A stretch of 64,000 bases of DNA from a bacterium (GTDB lineage Bacteria > Elusimicrobiota > Elusimicrobia > Elusimicrobiales > UBA9959), in the NCBI GenBank assembly GCA_021811185.1, contig JAJZPL010000003.1, positions 62,001 to 126,000 of the forward strand, given 5' to 3'. Below are positions 37,525-47,380 of this stretch, piece by piece. The translations under genes were made by a program, and so were the position numbers. Position 1 is the stretch's first letter; every line of letters begins with the position of its first letter. The notes below the pieces were generated by a model. It worked only from the letters and a program-made list of their open reading frames with translations, was not told the DNA's origin and did no database searches.

Positions 37525-38403
37525 TCAGTGCAGGCCTATCCTGCACTCGTGGTCCCTGGCGTACCGGTCCAGCGAAAGTTTTTCGTGCTCGCGGTAGGCG
37601 GCGGTGCGCTTCATCAGCTGGTCGAAATTGGTCTGGTGCGCGTCGAACATGGGCCCGTCGACGCACGCGAAGCGGGCCTTGCCGCCCACTTCCACGCGGC
37701 AGCCGCCGCACATGCCCGTGCCGTCCAGCATTACGGGGTTGAGGCTCGCGAAGGTGGGGGTTTTATGCGGCAGCGACGTGAGAGCCACGAACTTCATCAT
37801 GGGTATCGGCCCGATAGTGAAGATAGCGTCTATCTTTTCGCCGGCGGCGTACAGCTCCTTCATGGCGTCGGTGACCAGGCCTTTTCTGCCGGCGGAGCCG
37901 TCGTCGGTGGTTACCAGCACCTTTTCGGAAATGCTCTCCATTTCGCGCTCCAGGATAAGCAGCTCCTTCGTGCGGGCGCCCAGGATGGAGATAACCTTGT
38001 TGCCGGCTTCCTTGAAAGCCTTAGCTATGGGGTAAAGTTCGGCTATCCCCACGCCTCCGCCCACGCCCGCCACGGTGCCGTACTTCTTTATCTCCACCGG
38101 GGTGCCGAGCGGGCCGGCCACGTCGCTGAAAGAGTCGCCCTGCTTGAAGGCGTTCATCTGGGTCGTGGATTTGCCGATGGCCTGGATGATCACGGTCACC
38201 GTGCCGGTCTCCGGGTTCCAGTCCACCAGGGTCACGGGGATCCGCTCGCCGCCCTCGTGCGCGCGCAGGATGACGAAATGCCCGGCCTTCGCCTTGGCGG
38301 CTATCAGCGGCGCGTAGATCACGTGCTTGGAGACGGTCGGGGACAACTCGACCTTCTCTACTATCTTGTAAAGGCCTTCCGCGGAATAAATATCGTGTTT
38401 CAT
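37525..38403 (-). CDS. nfnA: NfnA-like ferredoxin-NAD(P) reductase subunit (SudB family)
   Basis: The 292-residue product is an FNR-type FAD/NAD-binding protein with a [2Fe-2S] site in DGTGMCGGCRVEVGG and RFACVDGPMFDAH. It is like the small subunit of NADH-dependent reduced ferredoxin:NADP oxidoreductase (Nfn) or sulfide dehydrogenase SudB. It has AGHFVILRAHEGGERIPVTL (FAD binding) and AGVGGGVGIAELYPI (pyridine nucleotide binding). The ATG at 38403 has a GGAG site; the TTG five codons upstream is less likely. It follows the large subunit gene after 15 bases. Together they would move electrons between NADH, NADPH and ferredoxin, which fits nifJ in the same window. Confidence 0.85.
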   Translation of the reverse strand: MKHDIYSAEGLYKIVEKVELSPTVSKHVIYAPLIAAKAKAGHFVILRAHEGGERIPVTLVDWNPETGTVTVIIQAIGKSTTQMNAFKQGDSFSDVAGPLGTPVEIKKYGTVAGVGGGVGIAELYPIAKAFKEAGNKVISILGARTKELLILEREMESISEKVLVTTDDGSAGRKGLVTDAMKELYAAGEKIDAIFTIGPIPMMKFVALTSLPHKTPTFASLNPVMLDGTGMCGGCRVEVGGKARFACVDGPMFDAHQTNFDQLMKRTAAYREHEKLSLDRYARDHECRIGLH

Positions 38404-38418
38404 AAAATTCTCCTTCAA

Positions 38419-39831
38419 TTACTTCTTAGCCATCAGCCTGGCGTGTATCGCCTGCGCCGCGGCCTTGCCGTCCTTCATAGCCAGCAGCACGGTGGCCCCG
38501 CCGCGCACCACGTCGCCGCCGGCGTAAACGCCGTCCAGCGCGGTCTTGCCGGTGGTCTCGTCCACCGCTATGCAGCCCCACTTGTTCACCGAAAGGCCGG
38601 AGGTGGTCTGCTGGATCACGGGGTTGGGGCTCTGCCCCACCGCCACCACAAGGCTGTCCGCCTCGATATAAAATTCGGAGCCTTTCTTCTCCACGGGCTT
38701 CCTGCGGCCGGAGGCGTCAGGCTCGCCGAGCTCCATGCGCACGCACTTCACGCGCTTGAGCCGGCCCTTCTCGTCGCCTTCCAGCGCCACCGGCGCGGTG
38801 AGGAATTCGAAATGGACGCCCTCCTCCATGGTGTTCTCCACTTCCTCGCCGCGGGCCGGCATTTCCGCGCGGGTGCGGCGGTAAAGCAGCGTCACGCTTT
38901 CGGGCCCGAGGCGCATGGCGCAGCGGGTAGAGTCCATGGCGGTATTGCCGCCGCCCACCACCACCACTTTCTTCCCGATGTAGAAAGGAGTGTCCGTGGC
39001 GGGGAACTTGAAGGCTTCCATCAGGTTGATGCGGGTAAGGAATTCGTTGGAGCTGTAGACGCCCACCAGGTCCTCGCCGGGCACGTTCAGCGGGCTGGGC
39101 AGGCCGGCGCCGGAGCCGATGTAAATGACGTCGAAATCCTTCTTAAGCTCTTCCACGGTAATGGACTTGCCGATCATCACGTTCTTCAGGAACCGCACGC
39201 CCATTTTGCGCAGCGTCTCCACTTCGGAGCGCACGACCTCGCGCGGCAGGCGGAAGGTGGGAATGCCATAGCTGAGCACGCCGCCGAACTCGTGCAGCGC
39301 CTCGAAAACGGTGACGGCGTGGCCGAGCTTCCGCACTTCCGCCGCCACCGCCAGGGACGTAGGCCCCGAGCCGATGCAGGCCACTTTAAAGCCGGTGTCC
39401 GGCGCGCAAGCCGGGGGAGTGATCAGCCCGTTCTTGCGGGCGTAGTCCGCGGTAAAGCGCTCAAGGCGGCCTATCGAGACCGGCCCGAACTTTTCCTTGA
39501 GCACGCAGGCGTTCTCGCAGTACTTCTCCTGCGGGCAGACGCGGCCGCAGATGGCGGGGAAAAGGCTGGTCTCGAAGATCTTGGAGGCGGCGGCGCCCAG
39601 GTCTTCTTTGTAGACGAGGTCCACGAACTCCGGAACCTTTACGTTCACCGGGCAGGCCATTTCGCAGGGCTTGTTCTTGCAGTTCAGGCAGCGCGCGGCC
39701 TCGGTGACGGCGTCTTCAAGCGTGAAGCCGGTGGCTACTTCCTCGAAATTTTTGCGGCGCTCGACCGGGTCCTGGTGGCGGCCGTGGTTCTGCTTTATCG
39801 AAGGCGTAGGTTTTTTAGGCTTGTTGTCCAT
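38419..39831 (-). CDS. nfnB: NfnB/GltD-like large subunit (glutamate synthase small-chain family)
   Basis: The 470-residue product has N-terminal cysteine clusters ARCLNCKNKPCEMACPVNV and CGRVCPQEKYCENAC (two [4Fe-4S] sites), then two FAD/NAD Rossmann segments (CIGSGPTSLAVAAEV and KVVVVGGGNTAMDSTR) and a C-terminal GDVVRGGATVLLAMKDG. This order is shared by GltD, SudA and NfnB. Pairing with the small NfnA-like subunit favours the electron-bifurcating Nfn complex or a sulfide dehydrogenase over glutamate synthase, because no large GltB is present. Confidence 0.87.
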   Translation of the reverse strand: MDNKPKKPTPSIKQNHGRHQDPVERRKNFEEVATGFTLEDAVTEAARCLNCKNKPCEMACPVNVKVPEFVDLVYKEDLGAAASKIFETSLFPAICGRVCPQEKYCENACVLKEKFGPVSIGRLERFTADYARKNGLITPPACAPDTGFKVACIGSGPTSLAVAAEVRKLGHAVTVFEALHEFGGVLSYGIPTFRLPREVVRSEVETLRKMGVRFLKNVMIGKSITVEELKKDFDVIYIGSGAGLPSPLNVPGEDLVGVYSSNEFLTRINLMEAFKFPATDTPFYIGKKVVVVGGGNTAMDSTRCAMRLGPESVTLLYRRTRAEMPARGEEVENTMEEGVHFEFLTAPVALEGDEKGRLKRVKCVRMELGEPDASGRRKPVEKKGSEFYIEADSLVVAVGQSPNPVIQQTTSGLSVNKWGCIAVDETTGKTALDGVYAGGDVVRGGATVLLAMKDGKAAAQAIHARLMAKK

Positions 39832-40099
39832 GTCATGGCTCCGTTTAGTATCCGGCAGTTGCCCGTCGTACCGCTAAATTATACCGAAAAAGGACTTGTG
39901 CCGCCATCCGCGGGCCGGCGCGGGGAGGGCGAACTGCTTGCCGGGCTGGAGCGGGAACTAAGGGGCCAGACTTCCATTTTTCATTCAGGCTCGACGGTAA
40001 TCTTAACATATTCCCTTAAAGGGGAATTCTTAAGTACAATCCGTGATGGAGGGGAAAACTCCGGCTCTGATGCAGGATGAGCGGCTTTAAGGCCGTTAT
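39832..40099. other. Gene-free spacer between nfnB and the kdp promoter
   Basis: This stretch separates two divergent operons. It contains no convincing gene and no recognisable riboswitch. A short CTTAA-rich segment near 40006-40025 and a GGAG/CTCC mini-hairpin near 40048 are the only structures seen. The nfnB promoter must lie here but no good minus-strand boxes stand out. Confidence 0.6.
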
Positions 40100-40116
40100 T
40101 TTACGCTTTCTTTACA
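40100..40116 (+). promoter_or_regulatory. KdpE-box-like site upstream of kdpF
   Basis: The 17-base stretch TTTACGCTTTCTTTACA contains two TTTAC half-sites 11 bases apart, with a third TTTAC at 40132. From memory, the Escherichia coli KdpE site is TTTATACTTTTTTTACA, to which this is identical at 14 of 17 positions. Relative to a start point near 40171 it lies at about -71 to -55, the position I recall for the E. coli site. KdpE is encoded at 47377. Confidence 0.6.
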
Positions 40117-40136
40117 GGTCCGGCGCTTCTATTTAC

Positions 40137-40164
40137 TTGAAGTTCCCCCGGCGGGATGTAAAAT
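40137..40164 (+). promoter_or_regulatory. Predicted kdp operon promoter
   Basis: TTGAAG (40137-40142), 16 bases, then TAAAAT (40159-40164), 18 bases before the kdpF ATG. The KdpE-like box lies directly upstream, as expected for a response-regulator-activated promoter. No strong Shine-Dalgarno precedes kdpF (only GCGAGG). Confidence 0.5.
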
Positions 40165-40181
40165 ATAGCGAGGCATAATTT

Positions 40182-40265
40182 ATGAACTTCCTGATCGCCG
40201 GAGTCTTTTCATTTTCGCTTATGATCTACCTGGTTTACGCGATCCTCCACCCGGAGAAATTCTGA
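40182..40265 (+). CDS. kdpF: KdpF small membrane subunit
   Basis: KdpF is a tiny single-span peptide that stabilises the KdpABC potassium pump. The 27-residue product starts MNFLIAGVFSFSLMIYLV and ends HPEKF, matching the family's Y-x2-L-x2-PE-x-F ending. It is too short for ordinary gene finders. It opens the kdp operon 41 bases ahead of kdpA. There is only a weak ribosome binding site. Confidence 0.9.
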   Translation: MNFLIAGVFSFSLMIYLVYAILHPEKF

Positions 40266-40306
40266 ACGGTCACGGGATCTATCGGGACCTGAAGGTGCTG
40301 CCATAT

Positions 40307-41998
40307 ATGTTCGATACCCTGCAGATAGCTGTCTTTGCCGGCCTGTTAGTCCTGCTGACGCCGCCGCTTGGGAGTTTCATGGCGCGGGTGTTCGCGGGGG
40401 AAAGGACTTTCCTTTCGCCCGCCCTGGGCCCGCTGGAAAGGCTGGTCTACCGGCTGGGCGGCGTCGCCGCGGAGGATGAAATGAACTGGCGGGAATATTC
40501 CCGGGCCGTCCTGGCGTTCAGCGCCGTCGGCCTGGCCGCCGTATTCCTTATGCAGGTCTTCCAGGCTTACCTGCCGCTGAACCCCAACGAACTGGGCAAT
40601 GTGGAATGGTCGAGCGCCCTGAATACCGCGGTCAGCTTCATGACCAATACCGACTGGCAGGGCTACGCCGGAGAGACGACCATGAGCTTTTTTACCCAGA
40701 TGCTGGGGCTGGCCGTGCAGAACTTCGTGAGCGCCGCCGCCGGCATAGCGGTTTTCCTGGCGCTGGCGAGGGGGATCTCGAGGAAGAGCACAGATCTCAT
40801 AGGCAACTTCTGGGCCGACCTGGTCCGCGGCACGCTCTATGTGCTGCTGCCGCTCTCGCTGCTCCTGGCCTTTGTCCTTGTCAGCCAGGGGGTAGTGCAG
40901 AACTTTTCGGCTAACAGGGCGATCACCACGCTGGAAGGCGCCCGGCAGTCCATCCCGCTGGGGCCGGCGGCGTCCCAGATCGCGATCAAGCAGCTCGGAA
41001 CTAACGGCGGCGGCTTTTTCAACGCCAACAGCGCCCACCCTTTCGAAAACCCCACGCCGCTCTCTAATTTCCTGGAGGCGCTCTCGATACTCCTGCTGCC
41101 GGCCGCCCTGGTCTATACCTACGGCATCATGATCAAGGACAAGAGGCACGCCTGGGTCATCTACGCGGTGATGTTCGCCATCTGGGCGGGCGGCCTTGGA
41201 ATTTCGCTCTATTCCGAACGCTACGCCTCGGAGCGGCTCTTTAACGGCATGCCGCTGATGGAAGGCAAAGAAACCCGCTTCGGCGCGGCTAACAGCCTGC
41301 TCTGGGCCACGGCCACCACGGCCGCCTCCAACGGCTCCGTCAACGCCATGCACTCCAGCCTGTCGCCGCTGGCCGGCGGGGTGGCGCTGTTCAATATGCA
41401 CCTGGGCGAGATAGTCTTCGGCGGGGTCGGTTCCGGGATGTACGGCATGCTGTTCTACGTGCTGATGACCGTCTTCCTGGCGGGGCTGATGGTGGGCAGG
41501 ACGCCAGAATACCTTGGCAAGAAAATAGAGAAGCGCGAGGTGCAGATGGCCATGATCGGCATGCTGGCGCCGGGAGCGCTGATACTGCTCGGCACAGCCG
41601 CGGCATGTATCCTTCCCGCCGGGCTTTCCTCGCTTTCCGCCAGGGGCCCGCACGGCTTCAGCGAGCTGCTCTACGCCTTCTCCTCAGCGGCCGCCAATAA
41701 CGGCAGCGCGTTCGCCGGCCTGAACGCGAACACCCCGTTCTACAACCTTGCGCTGGCTTTCGCCATGCTCGCGGGGCGCTTTGTCTGCCTGCTGCCGGCG
41801 CTCGCCATCGCGGGTTCCATGGCGGAAAAAAAGTCCGCGCCGCCTTCGTCCGGCACTTTTTCCACGGGGAACTTCCTGTTCGCTTTCCTGCTGACCGGCG
41901 TAATAATGATAGTAGGCGTGCTGACCTTCGTGCCCGCGCTGGCCCTTGGCCCGGTCCTTGAACACATGCTGATGGCGAAAGGCCTGTTCCTTTTTTAG
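40307..41998 (+). CDS. kdpA: Potassium-transporting ATPase subunit A
   Basis: KdpA is the channel-like, potassium-binding subunit of the KdpFABC pump. The 563-residue product has about ten membrane helices and the four selectivity-filter-like loops: FMTNTDWQGYAGE, KQLGTNGGGFFNANSAHPFENPT, TTAASNGSVNAM and SAAANNGSAFAGL. These are all typical of KdpA. The ATG at 40307, with GAAGG upstream, is preferred over the in-frame GTG at 40295. kdpB follows after nine bases. Domain order and filter sequences look complete. Confidence 0.97.
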   Translation: MFDTLQIAVFAGLLVLLTPPLGSFMARVFAGERTFLSPALGPLERLVYRLGGVAAEDEMNWREYSRAVLAFSAVGLAAVFLMQVFQAYLPLNPNELGNVEWSSALNTAVSFMTNTDWQGYAGETTMSFFTQMLGLAVQNFVSAAAGIAVFLALARGISRKSTDLIGNFWADLVRGTLYVLLPLSLLLAFVLVSQGVVQNFSANRAITTLEGARQSIPLGPAASQIAIKQLGTNGGGFFNANSAHPFENPTPLSNFLEALSILLLPAALVYTYGIMIKDKRHAWVIYAVMFAIWAGGLGISLYSERYASERLFNGMPLMEGKETRFGAANSLLWATATTAASNGSVNAMHSSLSPLAGGVALFNMHLGEIVFGGVGSGMYGMLFYVLMTVFLAGLMVGRTPEYLGKKIEKREVQMAMIGMLAPGALILLGTAAACILPAGLSSLSARGPHGFSELLYAFSSAAANNGSAFAGLNANTPFYNLALAFAMLAGRFVCLLPALAIAGSMAEKKSAPPSSGTFSTGNFLFAFLLTGVIMIVGVLTFVPALALGPVLEHMLMAKGLFLF

Positions 41999-42007
41999 GG
42001 TAAAACT

Positions 42008-44098
42008 ATGGAAGAAAAGAAAAAGCCGGCTTTCGATAAAATGCTGATACTCGGGAGTTCGGTGGAAGCGTTTAAGAAACTCGACCCGCGGGTGCAGGCC
42101 CGCAACCCCGTAATGTTCGTCACGCTGATCGGCGCGGCGCTTACCACGGCCGCCACGGCGCGGTCGCTCGCGGCCGGCCCGTTCCCGCTTTTCGAGTTCC
42201 AGATAAGCCTCTGGCTCTGGTTCACCGTGCTGTTCGCCAACTTCGCGGAGGCCCTGGCCGAGGGGAGGGGGAAAGCCCAGGCCGAAAGCCTGCGGCGGTC
42301 CCGCGTTGAAGTGACGGCCCGCCTGCTTAAGGACGGCAGCGAGGTGAAAGTGCCCTCCTCCGGCGTGACCAAAGGCGACCTCGTGGTCTGCGAAGCGGGG
42401 GATATAATCCCCGCGGACGGCGAGGTCGTGGAAGGCATAGCCAGCGTGGACGAGTCGGCCATCACCGGCGAGTCGGCGCCGGTCATAAGGGAAAGCGGCG
42501 GGGACCGGAGCGCGGTCACGGGCGGCACGCGCGTGATCAGCGACAGGCTGGTGATCCGCGTGACCGCGGAGCAGGGCAAGAGTTTCATAGACCGCATGAT
42601 AGCCCTGATAGAAGGCGCTAAACGGCAGAAGACGCCCAACGAAATAGCGCTGGTCATGGTGCTTTCCGGACTTACCCTGGTATTCCTCCTGGCCGTTTCC
42701 ACGCTGAAAGTTTTCGCCGATTATGCCGGGTTTTCCGCGGGGCAGGACCTGGGCGGGCTGGTCACCGTTCCCGTGCTGGCCGCGCTGCTGGTCTGCCTGA
42801 TCCCCACCACCATCGGCGGCCTGCTGAGCGCCATAGGCATAGCGGGAATGGACCGCCTGATAAGGCGCAACGTGATAGCGAAAAGCGGGCGCGCGGTGGA
42901 AGCCGCTGGAGACATCGACGTGCTGCTGCTGGACAAGACCGGCACCATAACCCTGGGCAACCGCATGGCCACGGCTTTTATCCCGGCGCCGGGAGTTACC
43001 GAAGAGGCCCTGGCCGAGGCGTCCCAGCTGGCCTCGCTTTCCGACGAGACGCCCGAGGGGCGGTCCATAGTGGTGCTGGCGAAAAAACGCTTCGAACTGC
43101 GCGCCCGCGAACTTCACCCGGCGGAATCGTGCTTCGTCCCTTTCTCGGCGGCCACCCAGGTCAGCGGCATCGACATGAAGAACCAGGACGGGAAAATGAT
43201 CCGGTCGATAAGGAAGGGGGCCGTGGACACCATCAGGGAGCAGGCGTCGAAGGCCGGGCTTGAATTCCCGCCCGCGCTGGAGGCGGCGCATAAGGAGATC
43301 GGCGGCAGCGGCGGCACCCCGCTGGCGGTTGCCGAGAACGGGAAAGTTATCGGGCTCATCCACCTTAAGGATATGGTGAAGGGCGGTATAAAGGAACGCT
43401 TCGCCCAGCTCCGGAAGATGGGGATAAGGACCATAATGATAACCGGCGACAACCCGCTCACCGCCGCCGCCATCGCCGCCGAGGCCGGGGTGGACGATTT
43501 TATCGCCCAGGCGACCCCGGAATCCAAACTGGCCCGCATAAGGCGGGAGCAGGAAGCGGGCCAGCTGGTGGCCATGACCGGGGACGGCACCAACGACGCG
43601 CCGGCCCTGGCCCAGGCCGACGTGGGCGTGACGATGAACACCGGCACCCAGGCGGCCAGGGAAGCCGGCAACATGGTGGACCTGGAGAGCAACCCCACCA
43701 AGCTGATCGAGATCGTGGAGATCGGCAAGCAGCTGCTGATGACCCGCGGCTCGCTCACCACCTTCAGCATAGCCAACGACGTAGCGAAGTACTTCGCTAT
43801 CATCCCCGCGCTGTTCGCCACGCTCTACATGACGGAACGGCGCGGCGGCGCGCTCGCGGGCCTGAACATCATGGGGCTGCATTCCCCGGAGAGCGCCATA
43901 CTCAGCGCGGTCATTTTTAACGCGATCATCATAGTGCTCCTTATCCCGCTCGCGCTGAAGGGGGTCGCGTACCGGCCCGAAAACGCCGGCCGGGTGCTGC
44001 GCCGCAACCTGCTTATCTACGGCGGAGGCGGCATAATCGCGCCGTTCATCGGCATAAAGCTTATCGATCTTCTTATTACCGCGGCGAAACTGGTGTAA
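42008..44098 (+). CDS. kdpB: Potassium-transporting P-type ATPase subunit B
   Basis: KdpB is the ATP-hydrolysing subunit. The 696-residue product shows the phosphorylation motif DKTGT (D309), the actuator TGES (153-156), [20 protein letters not shown] and [18 protein letters not shown] in the P domain, and [12 protein letters not shown] in the membrane. The serine of TGES (S156) corresponds to the residue whose phosphorylation inhibits the E. coli pump. All catalytic residues are intact. The kdpC start lies 10 bases downstream. Confidence 0.98.
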   Translation: MEEKKKPAFDKMLILGSSVEAFKKLDPRVQARNPVMFVTLIGAALTTAATARSLAAGPFPLFEFQISLWLWFTVLFANFAEALAEGRGKAQAESLRRSRVEVTARLLKDGSEVKVPSSGVTKGDLVVCEAGDIIPADGEVVEGIASVDESAITGESAPVIRESGGDRSAVTGGTRVISDRLVIRVTAEQGKSFIDRMIALIEGAKRQKTPNEIALVMVLSGLTLVFLLAVSTLKVFADYAGFSAGQDLGGLVTVPVLAALLVCLIPTTIGGLLSAIGIAGMDRLIRRNVIAKSGRAVEAAGDIDVLLLDKTGTITLGNRMATAFIPAPGVTEEALAEASQLASLSDETPEGRSIVVLAKKRFELRARELHPAESCFVPFSAATQVSGIDMKNQDGKMIRSIRKGAVDTIREQASKAGLEFPPALEAAHKEIGGSGGTPLAVAENGKVIGLIHLKDMVKGGIKERFAQLRKMGIRTIMITGDNPLTAAAIAAEAGVDDFIAQATPESKLARIRREQEAGQLVAMTGDGTNDAPALAQADVGVTMNTGTQAAREAGNMVDLESNPTKLIEIVEIGKQLLMTRGSLTTFSIANDVAKYFAIIPALFATLYMTERRGGALAGLNIMGLHSPESAILSAVIFNAIIIVLLIPLALKGVAYRPENAGRVLRRNLLIYGGGGIIAPFIGIKLIDLLITAAKLV

Positions 44099-44108
44099 AG
44101 GCTGACAT

Positions 44109-44681
44109 ATGAGAACATTCCTGCCCGCCCTCAAGATCTTCCTGGTCCTGACCGTTATCACCGGACTGGCCTACCCGCTGGCCGTAACGGCGTTCGCCAG
44201 GCTTTTCTATCCGCTGAAGGCCGGCGGCAGTTTTATCGTGCGCAACGGGCGGGCCGCCGGCTCGGAACTGATAGGGCAATCGTTCAAGGAGCCCCGCTAT
44301 TTCCAGGGGCGGCCTTCCGCTACCGGCTACAACCCTCTCCCGTCCGGGGGCAGCAACCTTTCCCCGGCTTCGCTGGCGGTTAAAACACAAGTGGAAGCCG
44401 GGCTGGCGGCCTTTCTGGCCGCCAATCCCGGGGCTTCGGGCAAACCGGTCCCGGCCGAGATGGTGTTCGCCTCCGCCAGCGGCCTGGACCCGCATATAAC
44501 TCCTGAGGCGGCCGCGGCGCAGCTGGAAAGGGTCGCGCGCTCCCGCGGCTTTGATTCCGACCAAAAAAAAGAGTTAGTATCATTGATAGTTTCCCTGACG
44601 GAAAGGAAGTACCTCGGCATTTTAGGCGAGCGCCGCGTTAATGTCCTGGAACTTAACCTCGGGCTGGACGATATAAAATGA
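44109..44681 (+). CDS. kdpC: Potassium-transporting ATPase subunit C
   Basis: KdpC is a single-span subunit that helps ATP binding to KdpB. The 190-residue protein has one N-terminal helix (about 7-28) and the family motifs GSELIGQSF, YFQGRPSAT, PSGGSNLSP, VPAEMVFASASGLDPHITPEAA and LNVLELNLGL. The stop overlaps the kdpD start (ATGA), so pump and sensor genes form one transcript. Confidence 0.97.
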   Translation: MRTFLPALKIFLVLTVITGLAYPLAVTAFARLFYPLKAGGSFIVRNGRAAGSELIGQSFKEPRYFQGRPSATGYNPLPSGGSNLSPASLAVKTQVEAGLAAFLAANPGASGKPVPAEMVFASASGLDPHITPEAAAAQLERVARSRGFDSDQKKELVSLIVSLTERKYLGILGERRVNVLELNLGLDDIK

Positions 44682-47380
44682 ATCCCGACGAAGAAGACCG
44701 GCCGGACCCGGACCTGCTGCTGAAAGCCGTAAAACAGCAGAACACGCGTGACCGCGGCGGGAAACTGCGCGTCTTTTTCGGCATGTCCGCGGGCGTGGGA
44801 AAAACCTACGCCATGCTGGAGGCCGCCCACGCCCTGAACGAGGAAGGCGTAGACGTGGCGGCCGGCCTCGTAGAGACCCACGGCAGGGCCGAGACCATGG
44901 CCCTCCAGGCGGGCATAGAGACCCTGCCCCGGAAACGGATCGTGTACCGCGGCAGGCAGTTCGAGGAACTGGACCTGGACGCGGTCCTGGCCAGGCGGCC
45001 GGAAGTGGCGCTGGTGGACGAACTGGCGCACACGAACATTCCCGGCTCCCGGCACGCCAAGCGCTGGCAGGACGTAATAGAGATCCTGGACGCGGGAATA
45101 GACGTGTACACCACGCTCAACGTTCAGCACATAGAGAGCAGGAAGGAGGACGTGGAGGTGGTCACCGGCATCCCGGTCCACGAGACCGTCCCCGACTCCG
45201 TGCTGGAGCGGGCCAGCCAGATAGAACTGATAGATATAACCCCCGGGGACCTGATAGAGCGCCTGGCCGAAGGCAGGGTTTACCTGGGCGAACAGGCAGG
45301 CCTGGCGGCGGATAATTTTTTCAGGACAGAAAAGCTTACGGCGCTCAGGGAACTCGCGCTACGGGTCACCGGCGAGATGGTGAGCAACGAATTGAAGAAC
45401 CTGGCGGCCCTGCGGCCCGGCGCGGGCTCCCTGCAAACGCGCGAGAAACTGATGGTGGCGGTCAGTTCAAGCCCCTATTCGGCGCAGCTGATCCGCGCCG
45501 CCCGCCGCGCGGCCTTCAGCAGGGAAGCCGATTGGGTGGCGATCAGCGTGGACACGGGCGAGACCGCCGGCGCCGCCGAGAAAAAGCGCCTGGCGGAGAA
45601 CCTGGAGCTCGCCAGGAAATTAGGGGCGGAGGTGCTGACCACCGCGGACCCCGACATCGTTTCCGCCCTTATACGCATGGCGCGGCAGCATAATGTCACG
45701 CAGATCATCCTTGGCCGCCCGCGCGGCAGCTGGTGGAAGAACCTGCTGCGGGGCGGCACGCTGCTGGACAAGTTCGTGGCCGTCGCCGACATAGATATCC
45801 ACGTTATGCGCGTGCACGAACTGGAAGGCGGAGAGAAAGCCCCGCAGGCCCGCAGGCTTCCGGCGGGAGACATGTTCGAGCCGGACGAATACCTGCGGAC
45901 GCTGGCCGGGCTGACGGCCGTGACGGCGCTGGGTTCGCTGCTGACCGGTTATATCGGCTATAAATCCGTGGGGTTCATCTATCTGCTCGCCGTGATGCTG
46001 ACGGGGCTGTTCTACGGCCTGGGGCCGGTGCTGCTGGCCGCGCTGCTGGGCGCCGTCTGCTGGAATTATTTCTTCATCCCTCCGCTTTACGCTTTTCACA
46101 TTTACGACACCGCGGACATCATAATGTGCGCCGTGTATTTCGTGACCGCGCTTATCATGGGCTCGCTGACGTACAGGATCCGGAGCCGCGAGCGCCTGCT
46201 GCGGCAGCGCGAGGAGCGCAACGAGACCATGTACGACATCGTGGAAACCATCGCCCTTTGCCTGAGCCGGGAGGAATGCGTAAAGGACCTCTGCGGCAAG
46301 ATAGGGGCGGTGCTCGACGGAGAATGCGCCGTATTGTTCCGGGACTCGAAGGGGGACCTGACGGAGCTGCCTACCCCGTTCAAACTGTGGTTCTGGGACC
46401 AGAAGCGGCGGGCGGTGGCCAAGTGGGCTTACGAGAACGACCAGCCCGCCGGCTGGTCGACGGAGACCCTTTCCATGTCCGGCACGCTGAACCTGCCCCT
46501 TAAAGGGCCTTCCGGGATCTCCGGCGTGCTGGCCTTCCTTCCCCGGAACCGCGGCCGCACGCTCTCGCTCGACGAGAGCAATCTCCTTAACGCCGCGGCC
46601 GCCCAGATGGCGGTTTACCTGGAACGCGAGAATTTCCGCGAAAGCGCCATGGAGACGAAAAAGCTCGAGGAATCCGAGCGGCTGCACCAGACCATCCTGA
46701 ACAGCATCTCGCACGAGATTAAAACCCCTCTCACCGCAATAATGGGCCTGTCCTCGGCCCTCGAGACCGGCGAGGTGGGCGGGAACCCGGAACTGCGCGG
46801 CCAGCTCCTGGGCGAGCTGGGCGAGGAGGTGGTCAGGCTCAACCGGGAGATCAACAATATCCTGGATATGTCCAGGCTCAGTTCCGGCGTGCTCACCCTG
46901 AAGAAGGAGTGGACCGATATGCGCGAGGTAGCCAACGCCTGCGCGGTAAAGCTGAAGAGGGAGCTGGCGCGCCACCGCCTTTCCGTTAAAATTCCCGAAG
47001 GACTGCCGCTCCTTAAACTGGACTTCCCGCTTTTCGAGTCCGCGCTTTCCAACCTGCTGCTTAACGCCGCGAACTACACCCCGGAAAAAAGTTCCATCGA
47101 GATCTCGGCGGGATCGGCCGGCGGGGAATTCCTGCTGCGCGTTTCCGACAACGGTCCGGGCCTCCCTGAGGAACAATTGGCCTCCGTGTTCGAAAAATTC
47201 TACAGGGCGCCCGGCAGCCGGGTCGGGGGCACCGGCCTCGGCCTGAGCATAGCCAAAAGCGTGGTGGAAGCGCACGGCGGCCGGATCGAGGCTAAGAACC
47301 GCGCCGGGGGCGGGCTGGAGCTTACGGTTTACCTGCCGCTGGAAAAGCAGCCGGAAATAGAAAGGAGCGAGGAACAATGA
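44678..47380 (+). CDS. kdpD: Sensor histidine kinase KdpD
   Basis: The 900-residue product is a full-length KdpD. It has the N-terminal KdpD domain with Walker A GMSAGVGKT (35-43) and its Walker B-like VDELAHTNIPGSRH, a universal-stress-protein-like domain (about 255-375), and a DUF4118 set of four membrane helices (about 405-500). A GAF-like domain (about 530-650) follows, then the phospho-acceptor H679 in HEIKTPLTA and a C-terminal HATPase domain. It senses potassium limitation or ionic strength and phosphorylates KdpE. It overlaps both kdpC and kdpE by four bases. Confidence 0.97.
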   Translation: MNPDEEDRPDPDLLLKAVKQQNTRDRGGKLRVFFGMSAGVGKTYAMLEAAHALNEEGVDVAAGLVETHGRAETMALQAGIETLPRKRIVYRGRQFEELDLDAVLARRPEVALVDELAHTNIPGSRHAKRWQDVIEILDAGIDVYTTLNVQHIESRKEDVEVVTGIPVHETVPDSVLERASQIELIDITPGDLIERLAEGRVYLGEQAGLAADNFFRTEKLTALRELALRVTGEMVSNELKNLAALRPGAGSLQTREKLMVAVSSSPYSAQLIRAARRAAFSREADWVAISVDTGETAGAAEKKRLAENLELARKLGAEVLTTADPDIVSALIRMARQHNVTQIILGRPRGSWWKNLLRGGTLLDKFVAVADIDIHVMRVHELEGGEKAPQARRLPAGDMFEPDEYLRTLAGLTAVTALGSLLTGYIGYKSVGFIYLLAVMLTGLFYGLGPVLLAALLGAVCWNYFFIPPLYAFHIYDTADIIMCAVYFVTALIMGSLTYRIRSRERLLRQREERNETMYDIVETIALCLSREECVKDLCGKIGAVLDGECAVLFRDSKGDLTELPTPFKLWFWDQKRRAVAKWAYENDQPAGWSTETLSMSGTLNLPLKGPSGISGVLAFLPRNRGRTLSLDESNLLNAAAAQMAVYLERENFRESAMETKKLEESERLHQTILNSISHEIKTPLTAIMGLSSALETGEVGGNPELRGQLLGELGEEVVRLNREINNILDMSRLSSGVLTLKKEWTDMREVANACAVKLKRELARHRLSVKIPEGLPLLKLDFPLFESALSNLLLNAANYTPEKSSIEISAGSAGGEFLLRVSDNGPGLPEEQLASVFEKFYRAPGSRVGGTGLGLSIAKSVVEAHGGRIEAKNRAGGGLELTVYLPLEKQPEIERSEEQ

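Noticed and set aside
40036-40080. A 14-codon potential leader peptide before kdpF
   Set aside because: Very short, no ribosome binding site, no attenuator-like structure following it, and it lies upstream of the predicted promoter.
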